DNA of 64,000 bases from Raphanus sativus. Taxonomy: Eukaryota; Streptophyta; Magnoliopsida; Brassicales; Brassicaceae. The position numbers and the translations under genes are program-made. Location of the stretch: the NCBI RefSeq assembly GCF_000801105.2, contig NC_079519.1, forward strand, positions 3,842,668 through 3,906,667, given 5' to 3'. Under the pieces are notes generated by a model. That model saw nothing but the letters and a program-made list of their open reading frames with translations. It was not told where the DNA came from and made no database searches. Positions 10,623 to 22,824 of this stretch are shown here, piece after piece; position 1 is the first letter of the stretch, and each line of letters starts with the position of its first letter.

Positions 10623-12080
10623 ATCATTAGAGACGCTTAGTAGCTCTTGCAACGACAATCAAAGAAGGCATAAATGGGAGAATCGTCTGCTTTTTGGATA
10701 TGAGCTTTTTTCATCTTCTTCCTAAATCCTAGCATGACCTGAGCAAACAACACTAATCATCAACTCAAAAATCATCAAACAATACAAAACCGGCTAGTGG
10801 TACCGGATACAACCACATTTGTCAACGAAACCTACTCTCATCAGATCCAACACTCCGCCTTCTTGGCCTGTCTTTCCTTCTGTTACTCATCGATTCATTC
10901 CTCTGATTTGGATTTGAGACCATCCTACTCTTAATCGACGCACTATATAAACTTTGGTCGCCATTGAAAGAAGTGTCCTTCTCCTTCAATCTTCTCGAGA
11001 CTCTTTAAAAAAATTTTGATTTTTGGTTTTGTTCCCAGCCATGATTTTACCATGAACCGTCATGTATTTGCAGGAGCTTCCAGCAGAATAGACTGCGATC
11101 TCTAGTTTGATCCAAGAATTGAGATATCTCTTCTTCTTTTTTGACTACACAACCCAGAAAGTGAAATTAGGGTTTCTGATTTCAAAATTAAGTTACGAAT
11201 AGTAAAAGAAGGAATCGAATGACTATGAATTAATGGATATTATCATATTGATACGGAATGCATCATTTTAAGATTAAATGTAAAGTGTGGTCTTATTTTT
11301 AATCATAACATTGTTCAATGAGTCCAAACTTAAAACATGCCATGGCAAAATTTAAATAGAACTATGTTTTAATAGATTAGTATAATTAAATGAAAATATA
11401 CCTCACTTTTATTTTATACTATATTTACATTATAATTATATAATATCTTCCCAGATTCATTATTTTAGAGTATTAATCAGAGATTTATTTTCAGTATATT
11501 ATTTAGTTTTTAAAATTTAAATCCTATATTACACTACCAAATCTAAACGATCTAAAATTATAAACCACCACCAGACCCATCAAGTACTATACTAAAAGGG
11601 AGATAACAAGCCTTCTTAGAGTGTTCACATCAGACTGGAAAATCAGCCACTAAGGAAGCAGCATCCGTCCACGTCAGTTTAATTTCATCGAACTGTTTGG
11701 GTTTGGGCTTTTCATTCTCGGCCCTTATGTTATGTTGATAACCAAATGTTATCTAAAAGCCCATTTCCGAATAAATTACACATTTTGGTTTTCATCTAAT
11801 TGTTTTGGTTTGCACGTTTCTCGGTTCATCCGTCATCGTCTCACGTTGTCGGCACATAACCCCTTCATCCTCTCTTCATCACCTTTCGTCTTCCATCTCT
11901 TCCATTTCTCTTCCGCCATATCCGTTTCCAGTTACTTCACCACTAATTTCTGTAATCAAACTTTCATAACTCTCATTTAATGGACCTCTTTCACCTTCTT
12001 CCCTATTTTTCTATTTATACATCTCCTTTCTTAGCACATCGACCCATCAAAACTGATAAAACTCTCTCAAACTTTTCTCG
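10623..12080. other. Non-coding stretch between FQR1 and RPA-like relics
   Basis: No exon was recognised. 11225-11570 is very AT-rich. 11720-12080 is less AT-rich and pyrimidine-rich, like a promoter and 5' leader, and leads into the RPA-like first exon. Confidence 0.4.
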
Positions 12081-12347
12081 ATGGACGGCTCCTCCAACTC
12101 TTCCGGCTTCGGCGACCGCACGAACAGTGGAAAGACTGTCGCCTCCTCTGCAACTGCGAACCCTAATGGCAACCCGTCGAACCCAAATGGCACTACCGAT
12201 CTCTCCTCGAGCAAGTGATGTTCTTCCGAGATGTTTCATTCGGGCCACGTGAAGCCGTGGTGAGTTCCGTCTGATTCACTTCTGAGACGTTCGGAATCCA
12301 AACACGAAAATTCTCATCGGACAAGAGATGCTCCTTATCGACGAAGA
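12081..12347 (+). pseudogene. RPA70/DUF223-like gene, first exon remnant
   Basis: From the ATG at 12081 the frame gives MDGSSNSSGFGDRTNSGK and an Asn/Pro/Ser-rich leader. In shifted frames it continues through FRDVSFGPREA, EFRLIHF, then a TGA at the expected Trp, and NPNTKILIGQEMLLIDEE, ending at a GT donor at 12348. These motifs belong to the large crucifer family of RPA70-like DUF223 OB-fold proteins (single-strand DNA-binding replication protein A subunits and relatives). A frameshift and stops interrupt it, and no later OB-fold exon was recognised. Such RPA-like genes are often carried by or located near plant Helitrons, which are abundant here; the link is an inference. Confidence 0.65.
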
Positions 12348-12937
12348 GGTTTGTCTACCTATTTTTTTCTTCTTCCATTTGATTTAATATATTGGTTGAT
12401 TGCATTAGCATTTATATTAATCGAGGATTTCAATTTGTCTATAAATTTTTCTTCTTCCTCTTGTTTTTTTCTGGATTTCCATTTGATGTTGCTTTATTAT
12501 AATTTTAGTATCTGACATTTTCTTAATAATTTCTTTTAGTATTATACTAATCGATGATTTGAATTTAATCACAGGGTGGAATGTTGTTTGAACTTTACAG
12601 CGCTGAAAGCTTTTCCCTTTGTACGTGTTTACAGTGACAGCTGGTTTCACTACTGATGATAACCTTGCTCCAATTATTCAGAATAATAGCTGCCGCCGAA
12701 GGGAACTGAAATCGACAAAAATATGTTTAGAACTAGAGACAGCAGAAGTTGTAGATCGCTTGAATCGTTGATCATTAATAACAATGAATTTGGTGACTTT
12801 TTTACACTGTCTATTTGATCTCCTGGGAATTGGTTAATTCACTTTCTTAGTTTTGATTCTCTGTCCTTGCGTTGGAGGGAACCTCTAGCATTAGATATTA
12901 CTCTATGATGTGAGTTCATATTTTTTACTTATGGTTA

Positions 12938-13085
12938 AAGCAAGAATCCCATCAACTTGAAACAGAATTTTCAAGACAAAGGGAGAAAGACAAGAAGATG
13001 GAACGCGATAAAGACAGAGACATGATCATGATCTACATCGTGAAAATGTGAAGAGCAGAGATAGAAACATGAAGAACAGTAAGGA
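12938..13085 (+). pseudogene. Exon-like stretch rich in Lys/Arg/Asp, unidentified
   Basis: One frame reads HQLETEFSRQREKDKKMER and then DKDRD before breaking, and a neighbouring frame continues with Arg/Asp dipeptides. This resembles the charged N-terminal arms of splicing factors, but nothing more specific can be said. The sequence on to about 13440 has short open pieces with no recognised family. Low-confidence relic. Confidence 0.25.
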
Positions 13086-13444
13086 TAGTAAATACGCAAC
13101 TGTTACGTACTGATAATGAGTTACAATTGTGTTTAAGATTGTTTCATTCTTAAGTTGATGGTATTATCATTTAATCATTTATCCACAGGAAGAGGTCTCA
13201 GGATCGACAAAGTGAGAAAATACACATGTGACGACCACACTCTCGAAGAGCTTGCTTAACTAAAGCTTTGAGTTCCATGGAAAGTTGCTTATATGTTTCA
13301 GTTGCATGGAGAAGCCAATTTCCAACGCCACACGTTTCATTTTCGAGGCCATTGCTCCTGACTGCAGATTCACAGTGGCTGAACCAACAAATTACTAATA
13401 GTGAAGATTAGGCTGCCCATTGTTGTGGAATCCCCGGGTTTAAG

Positions 13445-14672
13445 CGTTAAACGAGAGCAGAAAATATGGTAAATAATCGTACAGTCTTTAGATCGTGATA
13501 GTTGTTTATACTGAGAAAAGGATAAATATTACTGAATCTGAACTTGAAAGGCTAGAAATCAACAGTAAAAGTTGAAACATATATCAGTTCAATTTTCTGT
13601 GTGTTTGCCGCACTTCTCTAACACTTATGTATATATTACTGTGGAGAAACCAAATAGTACTCAAATACTTAGAATGGAGTAGGCACAAGTAGAACATTTA
13701 TATTTTACTAAAGAGTTTCTGATTTCTACATCTCTCTACACACATTACTAATTTCTTGACCTTTAGAACTCCGACTAGAACTTGGAGGCTGAACAAAGCA
13801 CCAACTGTGAAAAGAGACAAAAAAAGAACATGAAGAAGAGGTTAAAAGAAGATTGACAAAAACATTCCTTTAGAAAAAGGTTCTAAACAATCGTTGCGAG
13901 ATTGACTAAACTTCAGGCGCAAACAGCGTCTTGAGACACATTAAGTTAAAGAAATGAGGAAACCCATATATCCACGTTCAACCATATTTACTTTCACTTT
14001 AGAATCATTTATTCCCGTTTGCTTTCGAACATGGGTGAGTAGATATTACATACAAAAACTGAACCAATAGTTAGAGTGGTTTGATGGCTTTTAGGCACCA
14101 GTTCTGTGTTTTTTTTGTCTTGCATATATTTAAAATAAATTAAATATTAAAACATAATCAAACTCTAATCGAACACAACAAAATGCATCTGTTTGTTTAA
14201 GTTTATTTATTTTGAAGTCATATGACAGTAGTTCTCATACACATGTGAAATCAAACACAACCAAACACATGATGAGATTCCACCAACTACGGACAAGCAA
14301 TGTGATAGTAGTTTTTTTTTTTTTTTGCTAAAGCAATGTGACAGTAGTTCTCATACACATGTGAAATATCTTTAAGTCAAGCAAGATTAAGAGCATATAA
14401 GGTAATGTTACCAGCTTAAAATTCTCAGTTCTCTTGATGTTGTATGACTACTTTCCACCACAGTCCACGAGAATCATATTCATGTTGGCACAGTCCACAA
14501 AGACGATTGACTAGAAGTTAAGGCCATGATATTGCAATCAAAGAGTACATTACAAACTCAGCAACAACTATGCCAAATGATAAAACTTCCCCTTCTTATT
14601 AATCAAGGAGCATTTTTGAAGACTAACCTTAAATGTGTAAGTTATTTACATGTGTGTCATGCTGACGTGGCG
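13445..14672. other. Intergenic, no gene seen
   Basis: A 30-bp word (GACAGTAGTTCTCATACACA onward) occurs at 14224 and again at 14340, flanking a poly-T run, which marks a small local duplication. Nothing else stands out. Confidence 0.45.
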
Positions 14673-14826
14673 GCTCCATATTCCCTCTCAGCTCAAATAT
14701 ATAATCACCTTTAATTCACTAGAAAAATTACATTCAAATGCCATTGTGGGCTCCATATTCCCTCTCAGCTCAAATATATAATCACCTTTAATTCACTAGA
14801 AAAATTACATTCAAATGCCATTGTGG
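14673..14826. repeat. Perfect 77-bp tandem duplication
   Basis: 14673-14749 and 14750-14826 are identical end to end, starting GCTCCATATTCCCTCTCAGC and ending CAAATGCCATTGTGG. There is no mismatch, so it is either recent or an assembly artefact. Confidence 0.9.
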
Positions 14827-16250
14827 TAACACTCGAATTTTTTCATATACATTATAGTTCACATCGTTACATTGTACGATTTCGTATGAAAGGAAAGTTT
14901 TAGATTTCACAATGAATGATGGTTGCCATATATATATTTACACGGTTTGATTATTACGTAGACGTTATATTCAAAAAGGAAAGATGTAATATAACTATCA
15001 TTATGCCATTGCCATATATAATGTTACCAAATCAAAGATCATTGTCATATATCATATTATGAAATTAAGTAGTATAATGTTGCCATATATGAAATTTTGA
15101 TTTTTTAAAGAACTTATATCTCAAAAGAAAAACATTTTATAGGATCATACTTTGCTCCTGAATTTTTATTTATATATAGGTAGATATATAAAAAAATCTA
15201 TTTTTAATATTTGATTTTGGAATGGGCGGGTGAGTTTTTTGTGTGTATATTAAAATGTACTGGCCACAACAATATTTGATTTAGGAATGATATATTTAGA
15301 ATACAATCACGTATATATTAAAGTTAAAAAATATATATCACGTCTATATTTTTTTTATACACAATGATATTTGATTTATATGTGTTATAATTACTATACA
15401 ATCACGTAAACAAATTAAAGTTTGACTTACCTATATTAGTCTTTAACTTGAATAAATCTTGGATTCGTACAGAAACAGACTTTCCTAGATTAGCCATTTG
15501 ATTTCAATATTATTAGAAACGTCTATATTAAAACTTGACTTATTTAGATTTTTTGATTTGAATAAATCTTGGACTGGTGTAAAATATGACTTTCTTAGAT
15601 TAGAATTTGATTGAAATAAATGTGCATATTTACGGAGATATATAAGTGATGACCACGTAAGCTTAAATGCATATATACCATATAAATCACATGTAACATT
15701 AAATTGACAAACGAAAATGATATCTCCGTTATTAAATATATAGTAACAAATAATTTTTGGCATATTCAAACAACTAAGTTAATTTGTATTAAGCAAGCCT
15801 ATATTTAATCCTAGATATAAGATCATAATATATTTACAGTTTGGCAAATATATATTTTCGAATAATTAAAACCGAAATGGCGTAATGAAAACAAACTAAA
15901 TTGACTAAAATTTGCCCTTTGCAACGATTTATCAAAGTAATGTATGCATGAATCTAACCTACTTACTGGTGGTATATGAAAATTAAGTATGGAGGATGTG
16001 GTAATTGATATTTTAGAGTAGAATATACAGATAGTTTTGACTATATTAAATATTTTGAGCTCATCGTATATCTTATATATGGTAAAAAATATATAAGTTA
16101 TTCTGCCAGTAATTAGGACATTGACAAGGAAGTATATATGGTAAATTATACTGTGATTTGCGTTAATTAGAGAGAGATTGACAAGCTAAATCTGATCCAT
16201 GAATTATGTTAATATTTCGAAAATTTGCTCATCAATGCTCTGATTTTCTT
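14827..16250. other. AT-rich intergenic, no gene seen
   Basis: A/T-rich DNA with short dispersed words such as TTGACTTA-CTTAGATT repeated near 15420-15600. No coding evidence. Confidence 0.4.
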
Positions 16251-16260
16251 CTATATAAAG
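16251..16260 (+). promoter_or_regulatory. TATA box of RPA-like relic
   Basis: CTATATAAAG lies 88 bp upstream of the ATG at 16339, with CAT-rich leader sequence between. A paralogous promoter with the same upstream word (CTCATCA-TGCTCTG) recurs at 17013-17040. Confidence 0.5.
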
Positions 16261-16338
16261 CACCACAATGTTAACCATTTCATCATTCATCAAACCTTAA
16301 GCGTAATCTTTCATAGAGTCAAAAACAAACTTTTTTCT

Positions 16339-16413
16339 ATGGCTTCGAGGAACCTTATCTCTGATTTGAAGTCTTATACGGAGAAGAGGCTTATGTTTGC
16401 AATATTTCACTAA
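16339..16413 (+). pseudogene. RPA70-like (DUF223) gene, start of first exon
   Basis: The 24-residue frame begins MASRNLISDLKSYTEKR and ends at a TAA. Crucifer RPA70-like proteins commonly begin with an N-L-I-S-D-L-K-P-Y-K motif, so this looks like the amino end of such a gene, cut off after about 12 residues of similarity. A TATA box and leader precede it. The match is short, so the call is tentative. Confidence 0.45.
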
Positions 16414-17012
16414 GTTTTCGATTTGTTTTGATTTATGGATGTAAGTTTGTTTTTTTTTCTGGTCTTTTGAAGGTTGATTTACTTTGTTGTTTGGATTTTG
16501 TAATTAATTTGAAGCCTCTACTCTTTATCATTTCCAATTTTTGCAGCTAATCTTATATTTTCATGACTGAATACACATGAAGAGAAGCCTTTTGAATATT
16601 AGCTACAAGAAAGTATTTTACAATAAAGTCTTCGTTGAATTTTGAGTAAGTTGCTCGAGTTTCTTTTGATGAAAAGATTTGCTTCGTTGGGATGATTTGT
16701 AATTAATTTTAAGCTTAAATTTTTATATAGTTTGATTTTGCATTTTTTGCTATATTTTCATATGGCAATTGTTTACCGGCCCTATACTTAATTTAGACAC
16801 TCTGGTTTATCAGTCAAGTCTAACAAAAAAAGAACAGTGAAGAAGCTTTAATATGAAATCTGTTTGATTAGTGATGTTCATTTGAGTTGTAATTGACAAA
16901 ACGGTTAATGTGAACATACACGACGATTTTGGTTCATTTGCTCTCACCTGTAAAACCCATGATTAGCAAGATAAATATATTTCACTAATTTGCAAATATT
17001 ACAGAATATTTT

Positions 17013-17040
17013 CTCATCAGTGCTCTGTATCTATATAAAA
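17013..17040 (+). promoter_or_regulatory. Second copy of the RPA-like promoter
   Basis: CTCATCAGTGCTCTG followed by CTATATAAAA matches the arrangement at 16229-16260. No coding start survives downstream; a hAT-like element begins at 17246. Confidence 0.4.
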
Positions 17041-17245
17041 GAAAGGCATCTAAGTCATTGAGACATTCGTATAACGAGAGCTTTACCATTGCCAAAACTT
17101 AGAAACTCAGGTCAATACATATATGTCTGTTATATGAAAATTTTATTATATCACAAGACTATTGTATATTTCATCATTATTGTAAATTTTTTTTGCAATA
17201 TTCAATATTAGGTTACATTATATATGTTTTCTAGAATACAAAATC

Positions 17246-17888
17246 TAGGCCTGGGCATTTTACCCGGACCCGAAGACCCGACCCGAAACCGACCCGAAAA
17301 AACCTGGTCCGGGTAGGAACCGACCCGATCAAATTACCCTATCGGGTCTTGTTGTAGAGGACCCGCGGGTCTTGGACCCGACCCGACACGAATCCAAAAC
17401 CCGACGGGTACCCGAATTAATAATATAAATTAAATAAAATGAATCAATGGGGAGTCGAAGACGGGTTATTTGTCTACATAGCAAAGGGGTCAGCCACTAG
17501 GAGACAACCAACTATTGTTCTATCTCGCATAGTTTAGTATATATACACATTTTAATATAATAAAAACACAAATTTTAAATAAAATGTCAAATATTTTCGG
17601 ATATATTAATATTTTCAGATTTTTTTTTGTATTTTTAAGTATTTTTTAGGTTGAACCCGAACTGAATCCAACCCGAACCCGACCCAGAACCGAACCGATA
17701 AATTCTAGTTACCCGAATGGGTCCAACTATATAAGACCCGACTCGACCCGGACCCGGTATGACCCGAACCGATCCGGAACCGAAAATTTGAAATTACCCT
17801 ATCGGGTCCTAAACTCTTAGACCCGAAAAACCCGGACCCGAAAGGATCCAATCCGAACCCGACCCGACGACCCGAATGCCTAGGCCTA
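17246..17888. mobile_element. Non-autonomous hAT-like element, 643 bp
   Basis: Ends are inverted: left TAGGCCTGGGCATT, complement of right TAGGCCTAGGCATT. A perfect 8-bp direct repeat ACAAAATC flanks it (17238-17245 and 17889-17896), the hAT-size target duplication. The interior is almost entirely degenerate ACCCGACCCGAACC words around a short AT core, with no coding capacity. A related terminus occurs at 8040. Confidence 0.8.
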
Positions 17889-17896
17889 ACAAAATC

Positions 17897-19031
17897 TTTT
17901 TAAATAAAAACCAAATGTGGTGTTCTAAATTGAATTGTAATCTGAAATTTACCAAAAGTGTTGTTCTAATTGTTTCGCTGCACAAACATAATCATTTTTA
18001 TGCAATATGTTCAAAGTTTATATATTAATCAAACTTTAAATTATATAGTTACAAACACTTAATTTTAAGTCTATAATTTTTGCACACTCTGTCCATTAAT
18101 TAAAAATCTTTAACTATGGTCATTAACTCATTGTATGTCTTTAGTTTGATAAATTAATTATTTACTGCAATTGATAACTCAATTTATATTGTAGTAACAA
18201 ATTTATTTTTTTTGAATATATGTATTTAACAAAATAATTTAATAAGTCCAAAATCCAATTGTTAGAAAAACTTATATTAGTCCAAACATAAATGTTTACG
18301 ATATGATAAACTTAATACTCTGTGATCTCATTAAATTAATACTCGGCGGTCTTATTAAATGAGATTTTCTTTAAACGGCTCAAAATTGAATTTATATTGT
18401 GATCCAACATCTATTTAAATCAAGTGTAAGATTTAATTTTTTTTAAACAAGTGTAAGATATACTCTTAGTCCGTACTACTTTGACATCTATTTAAATCAA
18501 AGTTTGCTATATATTATGGCCTAAACATTGCATGCTTTTGGTATAAACAGAAAATAGTTAAAAGACGATTTGATATAAAAAATAGCAAAGAGACGCAGCT
18601 ATTCAAAATTATTTTGTTTATAAAAGGAAAAAAGAATATTGTTCAGTTCTGAGGCTTTCTTCACGTACATAAATTTATACAAAGAATAATACTGAAACTA
18701 AATTGTTTTGTTATTACCAAACGAACTTATACATCAAATATTATTCCTTACAACATAATTCTTAAGAACTTAGATTATGAAATTTATGTTTAATATTAAG
18801 AAAAATCTTTGGTACCTACCTAATTGTAGTATAGGAAAATATTAATAATGACCTTTCGTAGTAGTTAATGATAAATTATGTGTCTTCCTTCACCATGTGC
18901 AGTAATTTTTTTAAAATATAAATATAAGTAAAATGAAATTTTATTCTTTTCTTACAAATATTTTAATATAATTTGATTTAATTTAACATAAAATTAAGAT
19001 AAAATAGTTTTGTTTATTTAAAATTATATTT

Positions 19032-19077
<46 letters not shown>

Positions 19078-19819
19078 TAATAATCTTAGATAGATTTTCT
19101 ATCTATTTATTTTGGTTAAATATATTAAATCAATGGGTATAGAATCAATAAACTTAATAATTAAAATGTTTATAGAAAATTTAGATATATAAGAAACTAA
19201 TGATTTTACGATTAAAATTATTTTAAAAATTGTAGAATTTTTGGAAACTTTTAATAATAAAAATTGTATAACAATAAAAAAATATATTTTGAAAGTTTTA
19301 TTATCATATTTGAATATATTTAATAAAAATTGTAGAAATTTTTAGAAAACTTTAGTAATAAAATTTTAAATATTAATAATATTTACCAAAATGACTGTAT
19401 AACGCTAAAATAACATGTCAAATATGTTTGTGGTAGTTATTGAAAATTTACATAAATATTAGTTCACTATATAACGCTAAAATATGGTTTCTAGATAATT
19501 AATGCTAATTATTTTAAATTTCTAAAAAATCCGAAAATTCACTTATGCCTACTATATATATACAGTTGAGTTTTTCCTTAGAAATACCATCAATTTTTCA
19601 CAATTATTAATTTATGATTATAGGAGTATCAATGATATCACATTTAAATTGTTTGATTTGGGTTTCTATACTTTTAGGTGTATCAAATATTTATAGTTAG
19701 TTATTTTTATATATTGAAAACATAAATACCAAATATATTTTGATCACAAGAACACATGTTTTTCGAAATCATCAAATTTTACAAAATATGAAAACGTAAG
19801 TTTTTAATATATATTTCAC
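17897..19819. other. AT-rich intergenic, no gene seen
   Basis: Long A/T-rich stretch with an AT microsatellite at 19034-19073. It probably represents the body of the Helitron-type element ending at 19847. Confidence 0.4.
19034..19073. repeat. (AT)n microsatellite
   Basis: About 20 uninterrupted AT dinucleotides. Confidence 0.95.
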
Positions 19820-19847
19820 CCTGCGCAAGGCGCAGGTCTTATCCTAG
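19820..19847 (+). mobile_element. Helitron 3' terminus
   Basis: A perfect 7-bp stem CCTGCGC / GCGCAGG (19820-19826, 19830-19836) is followed by TCTTATC and CTAG (19844-19847), then T. This is a textbook plant Helitron 3' end. A possible 5' partner is at 7678. Confidence 0.75.
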
Positions 19848-20751
19848 TATAAGAGGTATATGCTTAAGTACGACCAGGACATTGTAGACGAGGTTGGAAA
19901 AGAAAGAAAGAAACAAAGTAAAATATAAAAACTGCAAAAAAATAATCAAAATAAAGATTCTTTATTGTAGTCCAAATATAACAAAAATAGAAAGTAAATA
20001 AGGCAAACCAAAAAGAGAAAGAAAAAATACTATTGCAATTTTGTTTACACCACTAAACAAAAATTATGAAAAACTTTCAAGTAATATTCAAAATTTATGC
20101 CAAGAAACAAAACATGATAAATGTGAAAATGTCAGTTTATAACTGATTAAAAACATTTAAAATATAATTAAAACTAAAAATAATAAATGAGTAACATTTA
20201 AATTATAACAAATTTTAAAAGTATTATCCGCGCGTAACGCAGAAAAGAACTTAGTTATAATAAAAACGTGATGGGCTGTATACCCATGACACAAAACAAA
20301 TATTTTTCCTTTTTCGTCAACATAACACAAAAGATATATATTAAAGCTAAAGAATTACTATAAAAACTCTAATTAAAAATATTCAATTTACTCAATAAAA
20401 CATGTACACTGTTTTTAATTAATTCATTTTTTGATTCTTTATAAAAAAGTATTTTATATTATTGGTTAAAATTTTCTCTATGTTGCAAGTAAATAAACAG
20501 AACAAAACGTGCCCGTGGAATTGTTGCCATATATATTTTCTTCGGTATACTAACATTTTTGAAACTAAATTGCTTTATTCATTTCATTTTCTAACTAAAA
20601 CACATCTCAAAGAAACACATTAAATCGACTTCGTATATACCAATTTTGTTTTTTTTACTAATAACGATTCCGTTTAGTTTAAATACGTTCATACACCTCA
20701 TATAACAAAAATTTATTTAAGAAATTATACTTTTTAACAGAGACAAACCGG

Positions 20752-20779
20752 CGCTTTTTAAGCGTGGGTCAAAATCTAG
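20752..20779 (+). mobile_element. Helitron 3' terminus
   Basis: Stem CGCTT / AAGCG (20752-20756, 20760-20764), then CTAG at 20776-20779 followed by T. The stem is weaker than the one at 19820. A more decayed candidate (CGCGCGTAACGC, then CTTAGT) lies at 20229-20255. Confidence 0.55.
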
Positions 20780-21070
20780 TATAATCTTAAAACCACACAA
20801 ACGAATTAAATTAAATATATAATAACTAATTTAATTTGAATATAAAAAGGAATATTCAAATGTATTAAACAATAATAACTAAAACTCTGAACTTCCATAT
20901 ATTTTTAAAAATTTCATTGGTGAGAACAACTCTATTTACTGTTTTACATAGAATTTTTTTTTTCAAAAACTTAATATAAATATATTTACATTCTTCAAAT
21001 TAAAATCAACATATTCAAACTAATTATTATACACATAAGTTTCACATGATATTATACACACAAGTTATCT

Positions 21071-21139
21071 TCCATTTCCGGCGAAATTCGCCAAAGAAAA
21101 TATGGACTACTTCTTTTGCCGAATTTCGCCGGAAATGGA
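21071..21139. repeat. 20-bp perfect inverted repeat (hairpin)
   Basis: TCCATTTCCGGCGAAATTCG at 21071-21090 is the exact complement of 21120-21139. The 29-base spacer adds further imperfect pairing. The arms are more GC-rich than their surroundings. It sits just upstream of the LINE relic. Confidence 0.8.
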
Positions 21140-21206
21140 GATTCATCAATTTGCGTGTATCTTATGGTATATCTAGAAAGGAAGAAATAATAAAGTTTTC
21201 AGCAAT

Positions 21207-21740
21207 TTGGATATTGAACCACGAGAAACTCTTAGAATGGCAGAAACAAAATCTTTACTTTGGACTGAGGCACAGAGTACCCTCACTCAAGGTTTACATC
21301 CTCCTCCACCACTCGCAGTAGCGACTGTTCCGTCTATATCTGGTAGATGGTGTTTCACGGATGGATCATGGAAAGATCATGAATTTTTTTTGGACAAGGA
21401 TGGTATAGCACACTAGAAGGTTTTGAGGGTTTAGTGGGTGCAAGGAATACATGGGCGAGTTCTTCACCTCTCCATTCGGAGATCGAAGCTCTCATCTGGG
21501 CAATTGAATGTATGAGGAATCTACGATAATTGTCTGTTACATTTGAACGGATTATTCTCAATTGGTGAAGATGATGTCGGAACCAGAAGAATGACCAGTG
21601 TTTGCAAATTACTTGGAAGATATCATGTTGTTGAGAAGCAGTTTCAACAACTCAGAACTCATCCATATCCCACATACACAGAATACAACAGACAGTCTAA
21701 CACTACATTAGTAACTCAAGTCCAAGCAACAAAATATTTA
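21207..21740 (+). mobile_element. LINE (L1-type) ORF2 3' fragment with RNase H domain
   Basis: The frame from 21207 leads into GRWCFTDGSWKDHEFF (first RNase H Asp). In shifted frames it continues through EGFEGLVGARNTWASSS, SEIEALIWAIECMR (Glu) and TDYSQLVKMMSEPEE (second Asp), then a TGA, and ends near a LIHIPHTQN motif. This is the RNase H tail typical of plant L1-type ORF2. Several frameshifts and stops make it dead. No poly(A) or target duplication was recognised. Confidence 0.75.
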
Positions 21741-22824
21741 ATCTAGCAGTTTAACATTCATAATAATTTAATTTACCAGTTTTATAAATCAAATAACAAA
21801 AAACATAATACGCGAGATAAATACCGGTAATTTACGCAGATCAGAATCCAGTTTATTACTTATTACGGAGTACAAAACGGAGCTTACATATTTTTAGTGT
21901 TTTCATTAAAAAAGTCTAATCTTTCTTTTCATTCCTTCTAATTATTTTATAGATTATATTCACCATAATAAGTAACTGACCATACGAAATAAATAACGGA
22001 AAAATGTCATTTAAAATTATCAACTTTCAAATTTGGTTGAAATAAAGTACCAAATTTTCGGTAAGCCTAAAAAACACTCAATTTTTATTAACTACCCATT
22101 TTAATCATAAACTTTCGTTGACCATATCATTTTAGGCATATCGTTAGTCAACAGTTATAATTGACTAACGTTATGTCTAAAATGATTTTTAAAACTGATG
22201 CTTTTTGGCACAAAAATAAATCAATAAATTTTTTCAAAATCTTAAATTTTAAATATTGAAAACATATATTTAATAACTATAACACTAATAATAAAATAAG
22301 AAATAATTCAAACCTAAAAAATATTTTGTTTTCATTTTATCAAAGTAAAAGTATTTTCATTTATATTATAAAATAATTATTTAACTTATGAGTAATTAAT
22401 AATTTAGTTTTAAAATAATTATCAAGAACTTTTATAATTATGTACGATAAATTTCCATAACTGTTTATATAATCTTATTGGGATTATAGTTTATAATATT
22501 GACGTCAAATGTTTTTAGTGAAGTGCTAGTTCAACTTTTTATTCTCAAACGAAAATAATTATCCAAAACAAATTTTATATAATTTCTATAAATGTGTTAC
22601 AATATTACTTCTGCATTTTAATTATAAATAAATTCCACCAAAAACTGATAAGATCCAAAATATAGCTACATAATTAGAATACCATTAATTTTTTATTTTT
22701 GTGAGAATAAAATATATTAATATTTTACAGATATAAAAAATTATGAATCATAGTCCAATTAGGACTATCTGAAATGTCAAAGTGATATAAATATAATAAA
22801 TAACTACAAAAGTTCTTTATAATC

